This document shows positions 1-10,500 of a stretch of DNA of 64,000 nucleotides, in pieces. The notes below the pieces were generated by a model, which saw nothing but the letters and a program-made list of their open reading frames with translations, had not been told where the DNA came from and ran no database searches. Where the stretch lies: contig NZ_BCAG01000007.1 in assembly GCF_001293685.1 (NCBI RefSeq), positions 119,064 through 183,063 of the forward strand, given 5' to 3'. How positions within the stretch are numbered: position 1 is the stretch's first letter; each line of letters opens with the position of its first letter. A program made the position numbers and the translations under genes. Origin of the DNA: Desulfatitalea tepidiphila (GTDB lineage: Bacteria > Desulfobacterota > Desulfobacteria > Desulfobacterales > Desulfosarcinaceae).

Positions 1-213
1 ACGGATGACGATCTGGGGCCGGTCGAGATAGGCCGGCAGGGTCACCCGACCGATACCGATGGCTGGGTCGTGCTGGAAAAGGGTGATCGATCCGGATGGA
101 TCGCCGGCCACGGCCTCGAGGCCATAAAAGGTGACGGCCGACGAAGAGGTGGTGCAACCCGTTGCCATCCAGGCCAGCAGCAGGGCTGACAAGACGTAAA
201 GACCGGCGCGCAT
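1..213 (-). CDS. pqiC: PqiC-like membrane-integrity lipoprotein (partial)
   Basis: The N-terminal part of a lipoprotein; its C-terminus lies beyond the window start. The first residues are a signal peptide (about 19 residues, basic start then a leucine-rich core) ending in a lipobox-like MATGC, followed by TSSSAVTFYGLEAV, typical of the ABC-type transport auxiliary lipoprotein family. It follows pqiB by 2 bases on the same strand, which is the usual pqiABC order. In that family the lipoprotein sits in the outer membrane and docks with the periplasm-spanning MCE protein for lipid transport. The name rests mainly on gene order, because only about 70 residues are visible. Confidence 0.7.
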   Translation of the reverse strand, partial: MRAGLYVLSALLLAWMATGCTTSSSAVTFYGLEAVAGDPSGSITLFQHDPAIGIGRVTLPAYLDRPQIVIR

Positions 214-215
214 GT

Positions 216-1904
216 TCACGGCTGTGGATCTCCTTTCCCGAAAACGAGGGCTTCCGGATTGCGCTGCAGATAGTCGGCCAGAACGGAAATCGCCTGGGCG
301 GCCTTGGCCAGCTGCTTCATCAGCGTCTGCAGCTCATAGGTCAGCGGCCCGGAACCGCTGGCCAGATGTTCGGCGGCGGTCATGGCCCGTTCGGCCTCTG
401 TGAGGGTGCGATTCAATTGTACCAGCGCCTGGTCGATCTTGGGCGCGGTGTCCTGGTTCAGCCCGGCGGTGAACCGGCTGATCTGATCCAGGCTGCGACG
501 CAGGCCGCGGATCGCTTCGACCAGGTCTTCGGAACCGACCAGGGTATTGATATTCTTGAGGCTCTGGCTCAGGTCGCGGCCGATCTGCGCCACCGGCACC
601 TTTTCCAGTTCACCGGCGAATCGGGCCAGACTGGCGGCGATCTCTTCAGTGGATCCGGGCACCGTGGGAATTACCGCGAAGGGCCCGTTGTGCATCAACC
701 TGGCCCGAGGCGCCTCCGGATCCATGCTCAAATTGACGAACATCTGGCCGGTCAACAACGATCCGGTACGCAATTGGGCCCGCAGCCCCTTGGCGATCAA
801 TTTGGCGATCATCGCTTCGCCGTCGCCGTTCATATGGCCCTTCACATCGATGCGGTCCGGTTCGATGGCCAGGAGCACGGGAATCCGAAACTGCAGGTTC
901 TTCTGGTCGAACTCCAGCCGGATGTTCACCACCTCGCCCACCTTGATACCGCTGAACTCAACGGGGGCATGCTTCTTGAGGCCGCGCACCGCTTCGTCGA
1001 AATAGGCCACGATGTAGTGGCGCTCCGTATACTGGGGATCATCGATCTGGTCCTTGCTGGCGTACAAATGAAACGTGTGCCGCTCGTCGGCCACATCGCC
1101 GGGTTTCAGGTTGGTCGGGGTCTCATAGGCGATGCCGCCGATCAACAGGGTCATTACCGATTCGGTGTTGAGTTTGACGCCGTCGGCGCCCATGGAGACG
1201 TTCAGGCCGCTGGCATCCCAGAAGCGGGTGTTCTTGTGCACCCGGTCGTGGTGAGGGTCGTTGATGAAGACGCGGATATCCACCGCGGAGCCGTCCTCGG
1301 TCATGTGGTAGCTGACCACCTGGCCCACCCGGATCTGGCGATAGTAGACCGGCGACCCGATGTCCAGGGAGCCCAACCGCTCGGCCCTGAGATTGAAATA
1401 GCCGCCCGGCGTGTCCATGGTCACCGCCGGGGGCGTCTCCAGCCCCACGAAGGTGCTGGCCGGCTTGCCCGGCTGCCCGGGGTCCATGCCGATGTACGCA
1501 CCGGAGAACAGGGTGCTCAAGCCCGACACCTGGCCGGCCGCCACCCGGGCGCGCACCACCCAGAAACGGGTGTTTTCGGTCAGATAGTCTTCGATATCCT
1601 TGACCATTTTGGCGGTCACAGTCACTTCCTTCAGGTCTTTTCCCAGGCGGATGGCCTCGACCCGGCCAATTTCGACCTCCTTGTAACGGATCTTGGTTTT
1701 TCCGGCCTCCAGCCCTTCGGCGGTATGGAAGGCGATACGGATAGTGGGGCCGGCCTCGGTGATGGCCTTGACGGCCAACCCCACGCCCACCAGGGCGGCC
1801 ACGAGGGGGATGAGCCAGATCAGTCCGAACCGCTTATCGGGCCGGATCACCGCCTGGGGTACATGTTCCAGACCGGAAGAGGCCTCTTTTTCCGCATCGC
1901 TCAT
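216..1904 (-). CDS. pqiB: PqiB-like MCE-domain intermembrane transport protein
   Basis: Predicted 562-residue protein with a short cytoplasmic N-terminus, one transmembrane helix (FGLIWLIPLVAALVGVG, about residues 25-45) and then three successive MCE repeats (around residues 50-140, 165-250 and 285-385), followed by a helical C-terminus. This is the PqiB/YebT architecture, in which stacked MCE rings form a tunnel across the periplasm for lipids. The start MSDAEKEAS was chosen because the reading frame upstream of it overlaps the preceding pqiA-type gene in a different frame and has no MCE character. The start overlaps the stop of that gene by 4 bases, indicating translational coupling in one operon with pqiC downstream. 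Confidence 0.88.
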   Translation of the reverse strand: MSDAEKEASSGLEHVPQAVIRPDKRFGLIWLIPLVAALVGVGLAVKAITEAGPTIRIAFHTAEGLEAGKTKIRYKEVEIGRVEAIRLGKDLKEVTVTAKMVKDIEDYLTENTRFWVVRARVAAGQVSGLSTLFSGAYIGMDPGQPGKPASTFVGLETPPAVTMDTPGGYFNLRAERLGSLDIGSPVYYRQIRVGQVVSYHMTEDGSAVDIRVFINDPHHDRVHKNTRFWDASGLNVSMGADGVKLNTESVMTLLIGGIAYETPTNLKPGDVADERHTFHLYASKDQIDDPQYTERHYIVAYFDEAVRGLKKHAPVEFSGIKVGEVVNIRLEFDQKNLQFRIPVLLAIEPDRIDVKGHMNGDGEAMIAKLIAKGLRAQLRTGSLLTGQMFVNLSMDPEAPRARLMHNGPFAVIPTVPGSTEEIAASLARFAGELEKVPVAQIGRDLSQSLKNINTLVGSEDLVEAIRGLRRSLDQISRFTAGLNQDTAPKIDQALVQLNRTLTEAERAMTAAEHLASGSGPLTYELQTLMKQLAKAAQAISVLADYLQRNPEALVFGKGDPQP

Positions 1905-2527
1905 TCGTGTTTCTCCATGACATCCCAGATCATCCGCGGATCGAAACTGTTGGCTGCAAACATGGTGAGCACTACCACGGCCCCGAAAAAAACAGCCCCC
2001 AATCCAGCGTCGATATCGGCCAGACGCCCCAGGTTCAACAAGGCGACCATCACCGCAACCACATAGATATCCACCATGGACCAGCGGCCGATGGCTTCTA
2101 TGATGCGATAAAGGCGGGTGCGCTCCTGGGGATGGCGACGGGACCGCCGCTGGACCGAAATCAGCAGGTAGCCCAGCACCACCAGTTTCAAGGCCGGCAC
2201 CACCACACTGGCCACGAAGATGATCAGCGCGATGTGCCAGCTGCCGGTGCGCATGAAATAAAAGACGCCGCTGAGGATCGTATCGGCCTGGCTTTTTCCC
2301 AGGTAGGTCATATGGGTCACCGGCAGCACGTTGGCCGGGACATACAGCACGAGGGCCGCAATCACCAGGGCCCAGGTGCGAGCCAGGCTGCTGGGCTTGC
2401 GCCGGTGCAGGCGGGCGCCGCAACGCGGGCAGACCGGGCGGGCGGTAAGCTCCTGACCATCGAGCCGGGACAGCAGGCCACAGACCTGGCAGCAGGCCAG
2501 GCCCGCCTTTTGGGCCGTCAACGGCAC
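1901..2527 (-). CDS. pqiA: PqiA-domain integral membrane protein, second copy
   Basis: Predicted 208 residues. It opens with a zinc-ribbon-like set of cysteines (CCQVC then CPRCG) followed by four hydrophobic segments, as in one PqiA domain. A TPAxxLP-like stretch (PANVLPVTHM) after the first helix is characteristic. E. coli PqiA is about 420 residues with two such halves; here each half is a separate gene. The frame is open far upstream, but that part overlaps the first PqiA gene and is not protein-like; I took the GTG at 2527, just after the upstream stop. A TTG at 2521 is an alternative start, and no strong ribosome site separates them. Confidence 0.8.
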   Translation of the reverse strand: MPLTAQKAGLACCQVCGLLSRLDGQELTARPVCPRCGARLHRRKPSSLARTWALVIAALVLYVPANVLPVTHMTYLGKSQADTILSGVFYFMRTGSWHIALIIFVASVVVPALKLVVLGYLLISVQRRSRRHPQERTRLYRIIEAIGRWSMVDIYVVAVMVALLNLGRLADIDAGLGAVFFGAVVVLTMFAANSFDPRMIWDVMEKHE

Positions 2528-2538
2528 GACGACATACG

Positions 2539-3141
2539 TCAGGGGGTAATCTTCACGCGGTCCCATACGATGTCCGGATCCAAGGATGCGGCCGTGGCCG
2601 CGACGACGAAAATTAGGGCCAGAAAGGCATACAGAGCAGCGCCCGGAATCACCGTCGCCATGCCGGCCAGCTTGACGATGGAGACGAGAATGCCCAGCAG
2701 AAACACCTCGGTCATACCCCACGGCTGCAAGGCTCGGATCACGCGAAAGACGCCGGCCATGCCCCAGGGTGTGCGATCGAACTTGAGCGGCAGCAGCATG
2801 TAAATCAGCCCGGTCAATTCCAGCAGGGGAAAAGCGATGCCGGTGGCCATCACCAGCAGGGCGATGGGCACCATGCCCTGGCGGTAAAGTTCCATCACGC
2901 CAGTCACCAGATTGGTCTCCTGGGTCTGTCCTTCGAATTTGAGGGTCAGAAACGGACTCAGGTTGGCGATGATGAAAAGAATCAGACCGCATACGGCCAT
3001 GGCCAAAGTGCGATCGAGACTGTTGCGGCGGCTGCGGTAGAGGACGGTCCCGCAACGCGAACAGGTGGCCACACCAGCCGGCGGCAGCGGCTGCCGGCGG
3101 TGAAGCAGATCGCAATCATGGCATGCTATATAGGAATTCAA
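2539..3141 (-). CDS. pqiA: PqiA-domain integral membrane protein, first copy
   Basis: Predicted 200 residues and first gene of the pqi operon. It begins MNSYIACHDCDLL with two CxxC pairs (CHDC and CSRC), a cytoplasmic zinc-ribbon-like module, followed by four membrane segments from about residue 45. The first helix contains IIANLSPFL, the PqiA-domain signature. It corresponds to the N-terminal half of the two-domain PqiA of enterobacteria. In known systems PqiA feeds or anchors the MCE protein PqiB in the inner membrane. The next PqiA gene starts 11 bases downstream in another frame. Confidence 0.82.
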   Translation of the reverse strand: MNSYIACHDCDLLHRRQPLPPAGVATCSRCGTVLYRSRRNSLDRTLAMAVCGLILFIIANLSPFLTLKFEGQTQETNLVTGVMELYRQGMVPIALLVMATGIAFPLLELTGLIYMLLPLKFDRTPWGMAGVFRVIRALQPWGMTEVFLLGILVSIVKLAGMATVIPGAALYAFLALIFVVAATAASLDPDIVWDRVKITP

Positions 3142-3190
3142 TGTCTTACACTATGATCTTCCAATGAAGCCGGGTGAGAATATGATGCCC

Positions 3191-4195
3191 TTATACGGCA
3201 CTTTTCAACATTTTGTAAAGCTGCCGCTCGTTTTCGCCGCATGCTTTCAGGAGCGGCGCGACCTCGGCCGGATCGGTTCCATTCTTGCTTTTGACGATGC
3301 GGGCGCATGCCAGCGCAAAGTCGCGCCAGGCATCGCCGGCGGCGGTCATGCGGGCCGAGGCCTCCTGCAGGGCCGGCCATCCGGTGATCTGGTAAGCCTC
3401 CTGCAGAAACGACGCATACATGAAACGAAACCCGCCGCCGCCGGTGCCGATCTCCTCCTGCATGCGCACGATGTTGCCCAAAAACAACCGCGTGTACCGC
3501 CCATCCCCCCGGGCCGACAGGCGCGTTACGCGCCGGGCCAGGTGGTTGATGCCTTTGACGCCGATCCAGGGCACCGGCGCATAGAGCATCATGTTCACCG
3601 TCTTTTTGATCGCCTTTCGGATCAATTTGACCAGATCCAGATCCTCGGCTTCCGGCACCTCGATCGGATAGTGGGTCAGCCCCTGGGGGGCGCTCAGTCC
3701 CTTGGCAAAGCGGGCCAGTTTCAAATCGGCGGCCTTGATGCGCTGGATTTTGTCAAAGACCGGGTCGCTGACCAGGTATTCGTCCTCCTGCCTGCCCACC
3801 ACGATGATGTTGTGCGCGTTGAACTGAAAGCGCATCTCGGGTGGGAAGTAGGTGGTGTGGTAGGCTGAGGTCTGAAGTCCGACCAGTTGACTGGCGGCCA
3901 GGTGATCGTCGAGCTCCTGCATGGCCTGGTCCGGATTTTTGTAGCGCTTTCGCAGATAGGCGGCGCCCAGGCGCTTGGGCAGGGTCTTGACGATATGGCC
4001 GGGGAACATGCGGTAGGACACCAGCGGCATGTTGCCGAACTTCATGAACGGCAGAAAGGCAAAACACAAAGCGCCGGAAAGGCCGAACACCATGGGTTCG
4101 GAGAGATGCAGGCCTTTGTGCTTCAACAAGGTGGACATGACACCGCTTTCGCAGTGGGCAAAGTGCTGGTGCTCAAAATCATGAATCAGGTTCAA
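3191..4195 (-). CDS. BtrH-like N-terminal / DUF4872 protein
   Basis: Predicted 334 residues. The N-terminus contains a cysteine-peptidase-like start (HCESGVMSTLLKHKG, about residues 14-28) and the later HNIIVVGRQEDEYLVSDP stretch (about residues 128-145) seen in proteins with the butirosin BtrH N-terminal domain followed by DUF4872. BtrH in Bacillus transfers an acyl chain from a carrier protein to an aminoglycoside, so an acyltransferase or peptidase-like role is possible. The start is a TTG preceded by AGGAG at about 10 bases; the gene overlaps the upstream gene by 17 bases. The substrate is unknown. Confidence 0.65.
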   Translation of the reverse strand: MNLIHDFEHQHFAHCESGVMSTLLKHKGLHLSEPMVFGLSGALCFAFLPFMKFGNMPLVSYRMFPGHIVKTLPKRLGAAYLRKRYKNPDQAMQELDDHLAASQLVGLQTSAYHTTYFPPEMRFQFNAHNIIVVGRQEDEYLVSDPVFDKIQRIKAADLKLARFAKGLSAPQGLTHYPIEVPEAEDLDLVKLIRKAIKKTVNMMLYAPVPWIGVKGINHLARRVTRLSARGDGRYTRLFLGNIVRMQEEIGTGGGGFRFMYASFLQEAYQITGWPALQEASARMTAAGDAWRDFALACARIVKSKNGTDPAEVAPLLKACGENERQLYKMLKSAV

Positions 4196-4604
4196 TATCG
4201 GTCGTCTCCTTAAAGTGCGTCAGGGCGCTCAGGTCGATGCGAAACAGGTCGGCATACTGCTGGAGCCGGGCAACGCTCAGTCTTTTAAATACCTTGGGCT
4301 TGAGGTGGCGCCGTATTTGCCACTGCCATAACCCCATGGAGCGAGCCAGGCTGGGCAGATCCATCAAGCGCCGGTAGAGAAAAAATTCGATGGGCGAGGT
4401 CTTACCCTGCAACACCCGCCGCTTGGCATCGGCGGCCAGGGCATCGAAATCCTCGAGCACATCTCGCAGCACCACCTCTTCCACGTCCCAGCCGCTCGTC
4501 GCGGTTTTGATATAGCGCCCGCGCTCGTCCACGGCATAGACCGCTTTGGTACCATAACCCTTGAAGGTTGGGTTGTCATCCTGTGGCACATCTTCTATTT
4601 TCAT
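4179..4604 (-). CDS. Conserved hypothetical protein
   Basis: Predicted 141 residues, soluble, rich in charged residues. The N-terminal 50 residues resemble a small beta module (GYGTKAVYAVDERGRYIKTATSGWDVEE). The C-terminal 70 residues (LPSLARSMGLWQWQIRRHLKP then FKRLSVARLQQYADLF) look helical and could be a helix-turn-helix, but I recognise no family. It is translationally coupled to the BtrH-like gene (17-base overlap), so the two products probably act together. Confidence 0.6.
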   Translation of the reverse strand: MKIEDVPQDDNPTFKGYGTKAVYAVDERGRYIKTATSGWDVEEVVLRDVLEDFDALAADAKRRVLQGKTSPIEFFLYRRLMDLPSLARSMGLWQWQIRRHLKPKVFKRLSVARLQQYADLFRIDLSALTHFKETTDIEPDS

Positions 4605-4807
4605 CGACTCACCCCGAACGTGCCGGCCATTCGAATGCCTTTACAGGCCCGTCGAATTGCCGTATAACGCCCTCGATATCTTTAATTACCAAGGATTTCA
4701 ACATAAAATCGGTTTATCGATCCAGATGCGGCCCAGATGCGGCGCCCCAAACCGACCGCCGCCGGACCGAAAGCCTCAATCAACGTCAATCAATGTCAAT
4801 CAAATAG

Positions 4808-5266
4808 ATGAACGCGCCCTACGCCATCGAAGATGTGATACCCCACCGCGGGCGGATGCGCCTGATCGATACCATCCTCAGCGTGGATTCGGATCAGGCC
4901 GTCACCCAGGCGACGGTACGGGCCGACTGGCCGCTGATCACGCCGGACGGCGTCCATCCGATCATTCTGATCGAGCTGGCCGCCCAGACGGCCGCCGTCA
5001 GTTCGGGCCGGTCCCACGCGCAGGAACCGGATGGCGAGCAGCGGCCCGCCGGTGGATGGCTGGTGGGCATCAAACGGGCCGAATTTACCATTGACCGCAT
5101 CCCCGTCGACACCTGCATCACCATTCGCAGCCAAAACCGCATAGCCGTGGATCAGTACCGGGAGATCAGTGCAGTGGCCAGTATCGGGGACCAACTCATC
5201 GGCGAGGTGCAGTTCCAGGTGCTCCAGGCAGGCAAAACCCAGTTCAGCGACCTCACCCCCACCTGA
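4808..5266 (+). CDS. Hotdog-fold 3-hydroxyacyl-ACP dehydratase-like protein
   Basis: Predicted 152 residues. The stretch IEDVIPHRGRMRLIDTI near residue 7 is the start of the FabZ/FabA/ApeP-like hotdog fold and carries the PHR motif with the catalytic histidine position. The helix region (HPIILIELAAQTAAVSSG, about residues 55-72) fits the central hotdog helix with the Glu-x-x-Ala-Q pattern. Such proteins dehydrate beta-hydroxyacyl thioesters in fatty-acid or aryl-polyene pathways. It is divergent from the two preceding genes. No ribosome site is obvious; the ATG at 4808 is the first start in frame. The family assignment is good, the pathway is not known. Confidence 0.7.
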   Translation: MNAPYAIEDVIPHRGRMRLIDTILSVDSDQAVTQATVRADWPLITPDGVHPIILIELAAQTAAVSSGRSHAQEPDGEQRPAGGWLVGIKRAEFTIDRIPVDTCITIRSQNRIAVDQYREISAVASIGDQLIGEVQFQVLQAGKTQFSDLTPT

Positions 5267-5350
5267 TCCAATCCTTAAAAGCGACGCCTGTCCGCACCAG
5301 CCCACATATAGAAAATGCACTTTGAGAATATCATACTTCGGGAAGTATTA

Positions 5351-5536
5351 CGCCGGTGGGGCCGCTGGGCGCTCCGCCCCTCACGCAACGTCGCGCAAGT
5401 GCCGGTAAGGTGCGCTCCGGACGGCCCGGAAACTCGCATGCGCTCAAACAGTCCGGGCCGCCCATCCTCCGCTGCACCCGACCGGCACTAACGCGACATG
5501 CGAATGAGGGAGCGGATCCCCCACCGGCCCCACCTC
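5351..5536. repeat. Dispersed palindromic repeat family 1, copy A (diverged)
   Basis: A nested palindrome in a gene-free stretch. Outer arms GGTGGGGCC (5355-5363) and GGCCCCACC (5526-5534); middle arms AGTGCCGGT (5398-5406) and ACCGGCACT (5481-5489); inner arms CGGCCCGGA (5422-5430) and TCCGGGCCG (5452-5460) around a loop starting AACTCGCATGCGCTCAAACA. The loop and arms match copies near 27.9, 35.9 and 47.2 kb. Between this copy and the others, one inner-arm A-T pair has become G-C on both sides. Confidence 0.75.
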
Positions 5537-5539
5537 CAC

Positions 5540-5733
5540 CCGTAAACCATGCAACACCATGAATTGCCAGACTCGTTAAGATTCACATTTGATGGTGATG
5601 TAAAAAGTCCTAGGTTCGCGATTCCCGTCATCCCAGCGAACGCCGGCATCCAGAAATAAGCAAATTAGCTCGAAATCAAAAATTTTAATGCAACTTTCAT
5701 ACTTTCCTATCTTCATACTTTCATACTTTTTTC
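5540..5733. other. Gene-free spacer with short repeats
   Basis: Between repeat copy A and the stop of the sigma-54 regulator. It holds a segment reading ATTCCCGTCATCCCAGCG then AACGCCGGCATCCAG, resembling the small palindromic element found between genes in many bacteria, and an AT-rich run in which TTCATACTTTC-like units recur three to four times (5696-5732). I see no gene. Confidence 0.45.
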
Positions 5734-7110
<1,377 letters not shown>

Positions 7111-7165
7111 GTTGCCACCTGAATTAATGGAAGGGTCGGCTGGGCCCACTACGCCATTATGGAGC

Positions 7166-7188
7166 TTTTGGAACGGACTGTTCCAAAA
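7166..7188. promoter_or_regulatory. Inverted repeat, candidate enhancer site for the NtrC-type regulator
   Basis: TTTTGGAAC-N5-GTTCCAAAA is a perfect 9-base inverted repeat in the divergent spacer between the regulator and hdrA. A related half site, CCATTTTGG, lies at 7243-7251. Palindromes of this size upstream of a -24/-12 promoter are typical activator sites; binding is inferred. Confidence 0.55.
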
Positions 7189-7366
7189 TGGCATGTTTAT
7201 CTACAACCTATTCATTCATTTATATAAACTGAACATTGCGCTCCATTTTGGCACAATCCATTTCCCCCGGGGCTGCTGGATCAAACGCCTCCGCCGAGAG
7301 TCCCGTATATCATCAAGATCTTGTAATTTTTGATAATCCATCTTAACCGATGGCTTTATCCCAATT

Positions 7367-7382
7367 TGGCATATCTGTTGCA
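7367..7382 (+). promoter_or_regulatory. Sigma-54 (-24/-12) promoter for hdrA-mvhD-metVF
   Basis: TGGCATATCTGTTGCA contains the GG (7368-7369) and GC (7380-7381) doublets exactly 10 bases apart and matches the TGGCAC-N5-TTGC consensus except for one base. It reads toward hdrA, with a predicted transcript start near 7393 and a leader of about 115 bases. Confidence 0.72.
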
Positions 7383-7508
7383 GAATTTCAATCAGATAGA
7401 TCGAGTGGGTACATTTTCCTTCAGAGCGTCATTGCCTTCCGCCCCGGGCGGAATTTCGACGAATCATGTGTATCGATCAGACCAACAACATCTTACAGGG
7501 GAATAAAG

Positions 7509-10500
7509 ATGCAATCAGAAAAACCGTCCGATGAAAAAAAGAGTGTGGTGGGATCCGTCATGGTGGTCGGCGGCGGCATTGCCGGCATTCAGGCCTCCCT
7601 GGATCTGGCCGATTCCGGTTACCTGGTCAAGATGGTGGAGAGCAAGTCCGCCATCGGCGGCGTCATGGCGCAGCTCGACAAGACCTTTCCCACCAACGAC
7701 TGCTCCATGTGCGTGATTTCGCCCAAGCTGGTCGAGGCGGGCCGCCACTTGAACATCGACCTGTTCACCACCACCGAGGTGGAGAAGGTCGAAGGCGAGG
7801 CCGGCAACTTCAAGGTCACCCTGCTGCAGCGGCCGCGTTACATCGAACTGGACAAATGCACGGCCTGCGGCGAGTGCGCCAAGGTGTGCCCCATCGACGT
7901 GCCCAACACCTTCGACGAGGGGCTGCGGGAGCGCAAGGCGGCCTTCAAGCTCTACCCCCAGGGCATGCCCAGCGCCTATGCCATCGACAAGCGCGGTACC
8001 GCGCCCTGCAAGGCCACCTGTCCGGCCCACGTGAGCATCCAGGGCTACATCGCCCTGATCAATGACGGCCGCTACAAGGAGGCCCTTAAGCTCTTCAAGC
8101 AGGATCACCCCTTTCCCGGCGTGTGCGGCCGAGTCTGCCACCATCCCTGCGAGGGCCAGTGCACCCGCAACGACGTAGACCAGCCGCTGGCCATCCGCGA
8201 ACTGCACCGCTTCCTGGCCGACTACGAGCGCAGCAGCGGCGAAACCTACGTCCCCGAAATCAAGGAAGAGAAGCGCGGTGAAAAGATCGCCGTGATCGGC
8301 TCGGGCCCGGCCGGCCTCACCGCGGCCTACTACCTGACCCTCAAGGGCTATCCGGTGACCATCTTTGAGAAGCTGCCCGAGCCGGGCGGCATGATGCGCG
8401 TGGGTATTCCCGAGTACCGCCTGCCGCGGGACATCCTGGCGGCCGAAATCGACACGATCCGCCAGATGGGTGTGGAGATCAAGTGCGGCGTTGCCTTCGG
8501 CCAGGACGTCACCTTCGACAGCCTTAAAAAAGAGGGCTTCAAGGCGTGCTTCATGGCCATCGGGCTGCACGGCGGCCGCAGGCTGGGCGTGGAGAACGAA
8601 GACGCCGCGGGCGTGCTCCAGGGCGTGGATTTCCTGCGCGACGCGGCCATGGGCAAGGAGGTCAACATCGGCGAGGAGGTGATCGTGGTGGGCGGTGGCA
8701 ATGTGGCCATCGACGTGGCCCTGACCGCCAAGCGCAAGGGAGCTAAAAAAGTCACTCTGATCTGCCTCGAAAAGCGCGAGGAGATGCCGGCCTGGGAGCA
8801 CGAAATCCAGGAGGCCCTGGAGAGCGAAATCGAGATCGTCAACAGCTTCGGTCCCAAAAACTTTTTCATCGATAAGAATAAAAAGGTTTCGGGTATCGAA
8901 TTCAAGACCTGCACGGCGGTGTTCGACGAAAACCGCCGCTTCAACCCCCAGTACGACGACAATGCCTGCCAGCCGTTCTTCGGCGACACGGTGATTATCG
9001 CCATCGGCCAGAGCACCGATACCACCGGCCTCAAGGAGCAGGGCGTGGTCCTATCGCGCCCCGGCGGCCTGGAGGCCGATCGCCTCACCCTGCAGACCCC
9101 TATGGAGTGGGTCTTTGCCGGCGGCGACGCCTTCTACGGCCCCAAGTCGGTGGTCGAGGCCGTGGCCTGCGGCAAGGAGGCGGCCGAGAGCATCCATCGC
9201 TACGTCAACGGCCTGGACCTGAAAGAGGGCCGCGAGAAGACGTGGGAGTTCGTCAAACCCGAAACCGCCTACGAAGAGAAGAAGGCGCGCGTGCCGGTGC
9301 GCTGCCTCGATCCGGCGGCGCGGGAGTGCAACTTCATGGAGGTCTCGTTCGGGTACGATGAAGAAGAGGCCAAGCTCGAAGCCGAGCGCTGCCTCAAGTG
9401 CGGCATCTGTTCCGAATGCTACCAGTGCGTTGAGGCCTGTCTGGCCAAGGCGGTCAACCACAACATGCTGCCCAAGCGCACCGAGGTGGAGGTGGGGTCG
9501 ATCATCCTGGCCCCGGGCTTCACCCCCTACGATCCCAGCAAGCACGAGTACTACAGCTATGCCAATCACCCCAACGTGGTCACGGCCCTGGAGTTCGAGC
9601 GCATCCTGTCGGCCTCGGGCCCCTTTCAGGGCCACCTGATGCGGCCCTCGGACCACAAGGAGCCGGAAAAGATCGCCTGGCTGCAGTGTATCGGCTCACG
9701 CGACATCAACAAGTGCGACCACAGCTACTGTTCGGCCGTGTGCTGCATGTACGCGGCCAAGCAGACCGTCATCGCCAAGGAGCACAGCGACAAGGATCTG
9801 GATACGGCCATTTTCTTCATGGACATGCGCACCTATGGCAAGGATTTCGAACGCTACTACATGCGCTGCAAGGATGAAAAGGGGGTGCGCTTCGTACGCT
9901 CCAGGGTGCACACCATCGACCCGGTGGAGGGCGACAACCTGCGCCTGCGCTACGTAAACGAAGAGGGTGAACTGATCGAAGAGCTCTTCGATATGGTGGT
10001 GCTCTCCGTGGGCCTGGCGCCCAACGAGGATGCCATCCGCCTGGCCGGTACCCTGGGCGTCGAGCTCAACGGCCACAAGTTCGCCAAGACCAAAGACCTG
10101 GCGCCGGTGGCCACCAACCGGGAAGGCATCTTTGTGTGCGGCGTCTTCCAAGGCCCCAAGGACATTCCCCAGTCGGTCATGGAAGCCTCGGCCGCGGCGG
10201 CCGCGGCGGCCAAAAATCTGGCCGAGGCGCGTGGCACGCTCATCCGCGCCAAACAGCTGCCGCCCGAGCTGGACGTGAGCGAACAGGCGCCGCGCGTCGG
10301 CGTCTTCGTCTGCAACTGTGGTATCAACATCGGCGGCGTGGCCGACGTGCCGGCTGTGCGCGAATATGCCAAAACCCTGCCCCACGTGGTGCACGTGGAG
10401 GACAACCTGTTCACCTGCTCCCAGGATACCCAGGACAAGATGAAAGAGGTGATCAAAGAGCTGGGCATCAACCGCGTGGTGGTGGCCTCGTGCTCGCCGC

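Noticed and set aside
162..2066. A 634-codon plus-strand frame opposite pqiB
   Set aside because: Same antisense artefact; the minus strand encodes clear MCE repeats.
5351..5536. CRISPR-like interpretation of the nested repeats
   Set aside because: The repeats are inverted arms of one palindrome, not direct repeats with regular spacers, and no cas genes are present.
7243..7262. TTTTGGCACAATCCATTTCC as a second sigma-54 promoter
   Set aside because: It has a TGGCAC but no GC doublet at 10 bases from the GG; kept only as a half-site of the palindrome.
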